This document shows, in pieces, positions 32,704 through 37,331 of a stretch of 37,331 nt of DNA. The notes under the pieces are model-generated. The model saw only the letters and a list, made by a program, of their open reading frames with translations. It did not search any database and was not told the origin of the DNA. Source of the stretch: Thermogemmatispora sp. (GTDB lineage: Bacteria; Chloroflexota; Ktedonobacteria; Ktedonobacterales; Ktedonobacteraceae); the NCBI RefSeq assembly GCF_019683635.1, contig NZ_JADGIA010000023.1, positions 1-37,331 of the forward strand, written 5' to 3'. The position numbers and the translations under genes are program-made. Each line of letters begins with the position of its first letter. Positions within the stretch are counted from its first letter, which is position 1.

Positions 32704-33960
32704 ATGACTGTGGACCTCGACCTATCCCCGGGGACACGCTCGCTGTGGGCCGGCAAGGCTATTCCCTGGGAGCATCTAGAGGAAGAAGTGGCTTTGCTCT
32801 GGAAAATGGCCGCTGATAACATGCGTATCGGCCAGAACATGAGCGTGCGCACTAGCGTGCTCAACCTGGTGATCTGTGCGCCATCGGTTGCGCGCGCACG
32901 CTATGCCAGCAACCTGCTGCGCGATCTGCTGAGTACACATATCGCGCGTGTCATCATTCTCATTCTCGAAGACGATCCTGACGCACCGGCCTCAATCGCG
33001 ACCTGGGTGACCCTGCGCAGCTTCCCAGTCATTTCAGACCTCACGCGCCACCACTTCGAGCAGATTACTGTGCTCCTGACCGGGCCAGTGGTTCAGCATA
33101 GCGCCGCCCTGCTGCAGAGACTGGTCAGACCAGACCTGCCGATCTATCTCTGGTGGCTTGATGAGCCGCCGGTCAGCGGCGACCCCCTTGGCTCGCTGGC
33201 CGCCATCAGCCAGCGACTGATCGTCGATTCTGCCAGCTTTCAGACTCCAGCACCGACACTGCGTCTGCTGGCTTCTCTGCTAGAGACGTATCCAGCCTGC
33301 GCCATCAGTGATCTCAACTGGGGACGCCTCACGCCGCTGCGTCAGCTTGTTGCCCAATTCTTCGATGGCCTGGAGTATCGTCCTTACTTTGAAGGCATCC
33401 AGCGCATTGAAATTGAGCATGCCGTGCTCGGTACTTCCGCTTCTGGCTCCCCGGTGGCTCTATCATCGACCGGGATCTCAGCAGCCGGTGAACACCCTCA
33501 GCGCCTCCAGGAGCCGGCGCGGGCCTTGCTGATGGGTGGCTGGCTCAAAGAGCGCCTCACCTGGCGTCGTATTGCCTGCTCCGCCTCCTGTCCTGGTAGC
33601 AGCGAGAGCCTGCCACCGGGGGCCTATCACTGGTGTCTGGAGAACGAAGCCGGGCAGCCGACGCGCATCGATATTCGCCCGCGTCACGAAGGCGAAGTCC
33701 CCCCCGGGACCATCTGCCTGCTGCGTCTCACCAGTCGACTGGCGGACCAGCAAGCGCTGTTCAGCATCAGCCGTCTCTCCGGCGACAGCGATCATGTGCT
33801 GACCTCCATCGAACTGGAGCAGGAGCAGCCGCGCCAGCGCACCCTCACTCTCAACGAGCAGCGCCAGGAGAGTCAGCTGCTCGTTGATGAGCTGGAGATC
33901 ACCGGCCATGATGATCAATTCGAAAGAATCCTGCAAGAGCTGGCGTCCTTATTGGCTTGA
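32704..33960 (+). CDS. opcA: glucose-6-phosphate dehydrogenase assembly protein OpcA
   Basis: Protein of 418 residues of the OpcA/Zwf-assembly family. The start at 32704 follows GGGGAGA and gives a normal N-terminus. The N-terminal half has SVRTSVLNLVI, followed by a segment with RVIILI and the conserved YLWWLDEPP motif; the C-terminal half has beta-rich stretches and a helical tail. OpcA in cyanobacteria and actinobacteria promotes assembly or redox activation of glucose-6-phosphate dehydrogenase. Its position after zwf and before pgl supports the same role. The 484-bp gap before it is odd for an operon. Confidence 0.9.
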   Translation: MTVDLDLSPGTRSLWAGKAIPWEHLEEEVALLWKMAADNMRIGQNMSVRTSVLNLVICAPSVARARYASNLLRDLLSTHIARVIILILEDDPDAPASIATWVTLRSFPVISDLTRHHFEQITVLLTGPVVQHSAALLQRLVRPDLPIYLWWLDEPPVSGDPLGSLAAISQRLIVDSASFQTPAPTLRLLASLLETYPACAISDLNWGRLTPLRQLVAQFFDGLEYRPYFEGIQRIEIEHAVLGTSASGSPVALSSTGISAAGEHPQRLQEPARALLMGGWLKERLTWRRIACSASCPGSSESLPPGAYHWCLENEAGQPTRIDIRPRHEGEVPPGTICLLRLTSRLADQQALFSISRLSGDSDHVLTSIELEQEQPRQRTLTLNEQRQESQLLVDELEITGHDDQFERILQELASLLA

Positions 33961-34070
33961 GCGCCTCGTTTGGGAGACGCCATTGCAGGGCCTCTCTCTT
34001 CTATGTTTAAGCCAGAGTGACAGCTCTGCTCTGGCTATCCAGCCTTACCAGAGAGGATAGAATCGAAACA

Positions 34071-34820
34071 ATGCAACAACGGATTGCCATCTATCCTGAT
34101 AGCGAGAGTCTCAGCCAGGAGGCGGCCCGTCTCGTCATCCGCCTCGCCCAGGAAGCCATCGTTACCCACGGGCGTTTCACGCTGGCGCTGGCCGGAGGCT
34201 CCACACCTCGCAAACTCTACAGCCTGCTGGCCAGCGATCCCTACCGTGGCCAAATAGACTGGACGCGCGTTGACATCTTCTGGTCCGACGAGCGCTGCGT
34301 CCCGCCTGACCATCCAGAAAGCAACTACCGCATGGCCTACGAGGTCATGCTGAGCAAGCTGCCCATTCCTGCGGCCAATATTCATCGCATGCCAGCGGAG
34401 CAAGCCGATCGTCAGGCTGCGGCGGAGAGCTATGCCGCTGAGCTTCGGCGTGTCTTTGGTACAGCGGGGGTTCCTGTCTTTGATCTCATTCAGCTTGGCA
34501 TGGGGCCAGAAGGTCACACCGCCTCCCTTTTCCCACAGCAAGCGGCTCTGCACGAGCGCGAGCGTCTGGTCTTGCCCGTCAGCGTACCCAAGCCTCCACC
34601 CGAGCGGCTCACCTTCACCCCGCCCATTCTCCAGGCTGCGCGTCACATCCTCTTCCTCGTCACCGGTAGCGACAAAGCCGAAGCTGTGCGGGCCGTCCTC
34701 GAAGACCAAGGCTCGCCCGACGACTATCCTGCGCGTCTTGTACACGCCGCTGCCGGAGAGGTCATCTGGCTGCTAGACACAGCCGCCGCCGCGGCTCTCC
34801 AGAGGAGGCCCACAGCATGA
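34071..34820 (+). CDS. pgl: 6-phosphogluconolactonase
   Basis: Enzyme of 249 residues in the DevB/Pgl family. LALAGGSTPRKLY lies at 38-50, the DIFWSDERCVPPDHPESNYRM block at 68-88 (shown in parts as IFWSDERCVP and SNYRM), and GMGPEGHTASLFP further on. It hydrolyses 6-phosphogluconolactone, the product of Zwf. The start at 34071 follows AGAGGA and avoids an 18-residue extension from 34017. Its stop codon overlaps the rpe start by four bases (ATGA), so pgl and rpe are coupled. Confidence 0.95.
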   Translation: MQQRIAIYPDSESLSQEAARLVIRLAQEAIVTHGRFTLALAGGSTPRKLYSLLASDPYRGQIDWTRVDIFWSDERCVPPDHPESNYRMAYEVMLSKLPIPAANIHRMPAEQADRQAAAESYAAELRRVFGTAGVPVFDLIQLGMGPEGHTASLFPQQAALHERERLVLPVSVPKPPPERLTFTPPILQAARHILFLVTGSDKAEAVRAVLEDQGSPDDYPARLVHAAAGEVIWLLDTAAAAALQRRPTA

Positions 34821-35533
34821 CAGCCGAGCAACCGACATCGAGGGCAGCGCAGGCGCCACAGTCGCCAGCGGCCATTGGCCTCGTGCCTTCTATTCTGAGC
34901 GCTGACTTCAGTCGCCTCGGAGAGCAGGTGCGCGAAGCCGAAGAGGCCGGCGTGCAGCGCATCCAAATCGATGTCATGGATGGGCACTTTGTCCCCAACA
35001 TCACAATGGGACCCCTCATCGTCGAGGCCGTGCGGCGCAGCACCAGCCTGCCGCTAGAAGCGCATCTCATGATCACCAATCCCGAGTACTACATCGAAGC
35101 CTTCGCGCGGGCTGGGGCCGACGTCATCATTGTCCACCAGGAGACCTGTCCCCACCTGCACCGCATCGTGCAACAGATCAAAGAGGCTGGCAAGCAAGCA
35201 GGAGTGGCTCTTAATCCTTCCTCGCCCGTCTGGTTGCTGGAAGACATCCTCTCCTTGCTTGACCTGGTTCTCATCATGACGGTCAATCCTGGCTTCGGCG
35301 GTCAGGAATTCATCCCCGAGACGCTACCCAAAATCGCCCGTCTCAGGCAACAGCTCACCGAGCGCCAGCTTCACTGTGACCTCGAAGTCGATGGTGGCAT
35401 CAACGAGCACACCGCTCCGCTCGTCGTACGGGCCGGTGCCAACCTGCTCGTCGCCGGCAGTGCCGTCTACAACGGGCGTGAGAGCGTCGCCGCAGCCGTC
35501 GAACGACTCCGGCGCGCCCTGGCCCTCACCTGA
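34817..35533 (+). CDS. rpe: ribulose-phosphate 3-epimerase
   Basis: TIM-barrel enzyme of 238 residues. After a 20-residue N-terminal extension, PSILSADFSRLG begins at about 24, then IDVMDGHFVPN at 51-61 with the catalytic Asp, HLMITNP, MTVNPGFGGQ and EVDGGIN with the second catalytic Asp. It interconverts ribulose-5-phosphate and xylulose-5-phosphate. It is the last gene of the sugar-phosphate cluster, and its start overlaps the pgl stop. The next 200 bases show no clear terminator. Confidence 0.96.
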   Translation: MTAEQPTSRAAQAPQSPAAIGLVPSILSADFSRLGEQVREAEEAGVQRIQIDVMDGHFVPNITMGPLIVEAVRRSTSLPLEAHLMITNPEYYIEAFARAGADVIIVHQETCPHLHRIVQQIKEAGKQAGVALNPSSPVWLLEDILSLLDLVLIMTVNPGFGGQEFIPETLPKIARLRQQLTERQLHCDLEVDGGINEHTAPLVVRAGANLLVAGSAVYNGRESVAAAVERLRRALALT

Positions 35534-35739
35534 CCCCTGCGGCTGCCCCAGCCAGGCAACCAGAGAAACTGGCGGACAAGCGCCGCCTGACAGCACCTTG
35601 ATCCCTGACAGACGCTTCTTCGCCCGGGTTAGATCGGGCTGGGCCGGACCGGGGCAGGCGCCAGAGCTGCCGGAGCAACCAGCTGGGCCTACCGGCGAGG
35701 CCACCAAGACCGCCGGAGATTCATCAGGAGGCAGCGACC

Positions 35740-36711
35740 ATGCACGACGACATTACCGATGTTCCTGGCATCCGTGTTGGACACGACACCAACCTGGAGG
35801 CAGGGACCGGGTGTACAGTTCTGCTCTGCGACTTGCCCGCAATTGGCGGGGTAGACGTACGTGGTGGAGCTCCAGCGACGCGCGAAACTGATCTTCTGCG
35901 TCCCCTCTACCTTGTCGAGCGCGTCAACGCCATTCTGCTTACCGGGGGAAGCGCCTTCGGATTGGAGGCCGCCACAGGAGTCATGCGCTATCTTGAAGAG
36001 CGCGGCCAGGGCTTCGAGACTGGTGTCGCGCGCGTGCCGATCGTACCGGCAGCCGCCATCTTCGACCTCGGACTTGGCTCGTCGCAGATTCGGCCCGATG
36101 CCTCAGCCGGCTACCGTGCCTGTGAGCGAGCCAGCGGTGGACCCATTGAGCAAGGAAGCGTAGGGGCCGGAACCGGAGCCACCGTTGCCAAGTTTGCCGG
36201 GAGCCAGCACGCTATCAAAGGTGGGCTTGGTTCAGCCAGCACGCAGCTTCCAGACGGGACCATCGTCGGGGCCTTAGTCGTCGTCAATGCCGTTGGCAAT
36301 ATCATCGATCCACGGAGCGGCACCATCATTGCTGGGGGGCCGGTGCCAGATGCGGGAACAACTCAAAGACAGGGGCCGCATCCTTTCAGCAACACCACCA
36401 TTGCCGTCGTCGCCACCAGCGCAACCCTCAGCAAAGTGAGCGTCAACAAAATAGCGCAAATGGCCCACAATGGACTGGCGCAGGTCATTCAGCCGGCTCA
36501 CACCATGTTTGACGGCGACACTGTCTTCGCCCTGGCCCTGGGCGCAGAGACAACAACACCCCCTGATCCTGCGGCCACGGCAGCGCAGGTCAGTCTTATA
36601 GGAGCCGCGGCAGCCAGCACTCTGGCGCGAGCCATCATCAAAGCCGTGCTCCAGGCCAAAGGACTCCACGGTGTTCCGGCGATCGCCGACCAGGCTCAGC
36701 CGTCTGAGTGA
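35740..36711 (+). CDS. P1 family peptidase (DmpA-like N-terminal nucleophile hydrolase)
   Basis: Protein of 323 residues of the DmpA/OAT fold. The N-terminal TDVPGIRVGH, then LLTGGSAFGLEAATGV (68-82), GSVGAGTGATVAK (139-151) and the segment NTTIAVVAT (218-226) are characteristic. Self-cleavage is expected just before Thr219, exposing it as the nucleophile; classic DmpA uses Ser, but Thr is common in this subgroup. Likely an aminopeptidase or amidase acting on small peptides or amides, with no signal peptide. AGGAGG lies eight bases before the ATG. Confidence 0.9.
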   Translation: MHDDITDVPGIRVGHDTNLEAGTGCTVLLCDLPAIGGVDVRGGAPATRETDLLRPLYLVERVNAILLTGGSAFGLEAATGVMRYLEERGQGFETGVARVPIVPAAAIFDLGLGSSQIRPDASAGYRACERASGGPIEQGSVGAGTGATVAKFAGSQHAIKGGLGSASTQLPDGTIVGALVVVNAVGNIIDPRSGTIIAGGPVPDAGTTQRQGPHPFSNTTIAVVATSATLSKVSVNKIAQMAHNGLAQVIQPAHTMFDGDTVFALALGAETTTPPDPAATAAQVSLIGAAAASTLARAIIKAVLQAKGLHGVPAIADQAQPSE

Positions 36712-37039
36712 GAGCTAAGCCCGTCACACAAAAGCCGATCGAGGCCAGACAGCCTGCGGCTCTGCTTGTGCAGGAGCCGGCAGACCGGCGTCCAGCTCCA
36801 AACCCGCAAGCCTCGTCTCGCTGCCGGTTCGGTTAATCGGCGAATCGGCCAGGAGTGCAGAGGCAGTTCAGCCTGACCTGCAGTCGCACTGGGGGGCGGG
36901 CATCAAGAGAATACCCTGGCGGACGTGGCCAGCGGCGATCGGCCCTAGCCCAGCACAACGGCAGCCTGATAGAGTCCGGCATGGTGCCGAGGCGTCATCG
37001 AAGCCTGCCGATATCAGCAGCGGGAAATGGCCAGATGTC
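36712..37039. other. intergenic region without recognisable features
   Basis: This 328-bp stretch lies between the P1 peptidase gene and the end of the convergent partial gene. I see no gene, promoter or strong hairpin in it; the 3' ends of both transcripts should lie here. Confidence 0.4.
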
Positions 37040-37331
37040 TCAAGGTTCAAGAATCAGCAACAGCAGCAGCCCTCCACTCAGCAGCATAACCAGGACGCAA
37101 CACAGCACCAGCAGAGGAAAGAGTGGAATGTGGGCCGCTGGGGGCGGAGCGGGCGCGGCAGTAGGAGCCTGCCACTCAGAGCGCAAGGGCAAATCACGCC
37201 GCGTAGCCAGCGTCTTCAAGCCCCCAGTGGTCAAATCCCCAGAAGGAGGGAAAGGGGAGCTGCTTCTTCCCAGACCGGACTGCAGCGGCTCCGAAGCGGG
37301 GAGAGAAGGGGGAGGGGTCACAGGCAAAGAG
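37040..37331 (-). CDS. C-terminal part of a tail-anchored proline-rich protein (partial)
   Basis: The minus-strand frame is open from the right edge of the window to a TGA at 37040-37042, giving at least 96 residues. The visible part is rich in Pro, Ser, Thr and Ala, then has one strongly hydrophobic helix of about 27 residues next to the C-terminus, ending LILEP. This suggests a C-terminal membrane anchor, with the main domain lying outside the window. A TTG at 37327 could be a start, but no Shine-Dalgarno can be checked. The identity cannot be judged. Confidence 0.45.
   Translation of the reverse strand, partial: SLPVTPPPSLPASEPLQSGLGRSSSPFPPSGDLTTGGLKTLATRRDLPLRSEWQAPTAAPAPPPAAHIPLFPLLVLCCVLVMLLSGGLLLLLILEP

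Noticed and set aside
33961-33980. Small hairpin after opcA
   Set aside because: Six pairs with a mismatch and no U-tract; pgl follows closely, so termination here is unlikely.
1-37331. tRNA genes, CRISPR arrays, insertion sequences, phage or defence genes
   Set aside because: Read for these throughout; no T-loop plus acceptor pairing, regular spaced repeats, transposase or defence domains were found.

Overview
The window is GC-rich chromosomal DNA from a Gram-positive-like bacterium. The best guess is a member of Chloroflexota, class Ktedonobacteria (Thermogemmatispora or a relative). That guess is an inference from the gene mix, not a database match: an Asp23/AmaP/DUF2273 cluster of monoderm type, RskA-type and zf-HC2 anti-sigma factors, an OpcA-dependent glucose-6-phosphate dehydrogenase, a Tat-exported ferritin-like protein, DUF4383 and lipobox lipoproteins. 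I found no tRNA, rRNA, CRISPR array, insertion sequence, phage gene or origin. Genes are dense, and most start after a clear Shine-Dalgarno sequence.

Layout. (1) 109-3641: a tandem-domain lipoprotein, a CPBP membrane protease, and a YtrA-type GntR regulator with a DUF1648 membrane protein; the regulator's promoter contains a 25-bp operator-like inverted repeat. (2) 3750-6399: an alkylglycerone-phosphate-synthase-like flavoprotein and an HSD10-like 3-hydroxyacyl-CoA dehydrogenase, hinting at ether-lipid or fatty-acyl metabolism. (3) 6458-12692, all on the minus strand: Asp23, a second interrupted Asp23-like protein, AmaP, DUF2273, an ECF sigma factor overlapping an anti-sigma gene, a compact MscS-like channel and a soluble PAS-PAS histidine kinase. 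This looks like an envelope-stress neighbourhood. (4) 13284-16296: an OmpR-type two-component pair and a membrane-anchored YceI protein. (5) 16526-21110: DUF4383, a SigK-like ECF sigma factor, an RskA-like anti-sigma factor, a Tat ferritin-like protein and a DMT transporter. (6) 21595-27008: M32 carboxypeptidase, CAP-domain lipoprotein, an unrecognised helical protein with a near-consensus promoter, a GlcG/HbpS-family protein and a PrpB-like lyase. (7) 27395-35533: a pentose phosphate / upper glycolysis cluster in the order tal, pgi, zwf, opcA, pgl, rpe. (8) 35740 to the end: a P1-family (DmpA-like) peptidase and the C-terminal part of a tail-anchored protein that runs off the window.

How it fits together. 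The sugar-phosphate cluster encodes the oxidative branch (zwf with its assembly factor opcA, then pgl) and the enzymes that reconnect pentose phosphates to glucose-6-phosphate (rpe, tal, pgi); gnd, tkt and rpiB are not in the window. Two separate ECF sigma/anti-sigma pairs, one two-component system and one orphan kinase make this a regulator-rich stretch. Convergent gene pairs are separated by long inverted repeats without strong U-tracts, probably bidirectional terminators. No plainly novel defence or mobile system is visible. The most interesting items are the Asp23-ECF-MscS neighbourhood, the alternative hairpins over the ECF sigma start site, the palindrome cluster before zwf, and the uncharacterised helical protein at 24473-25288.
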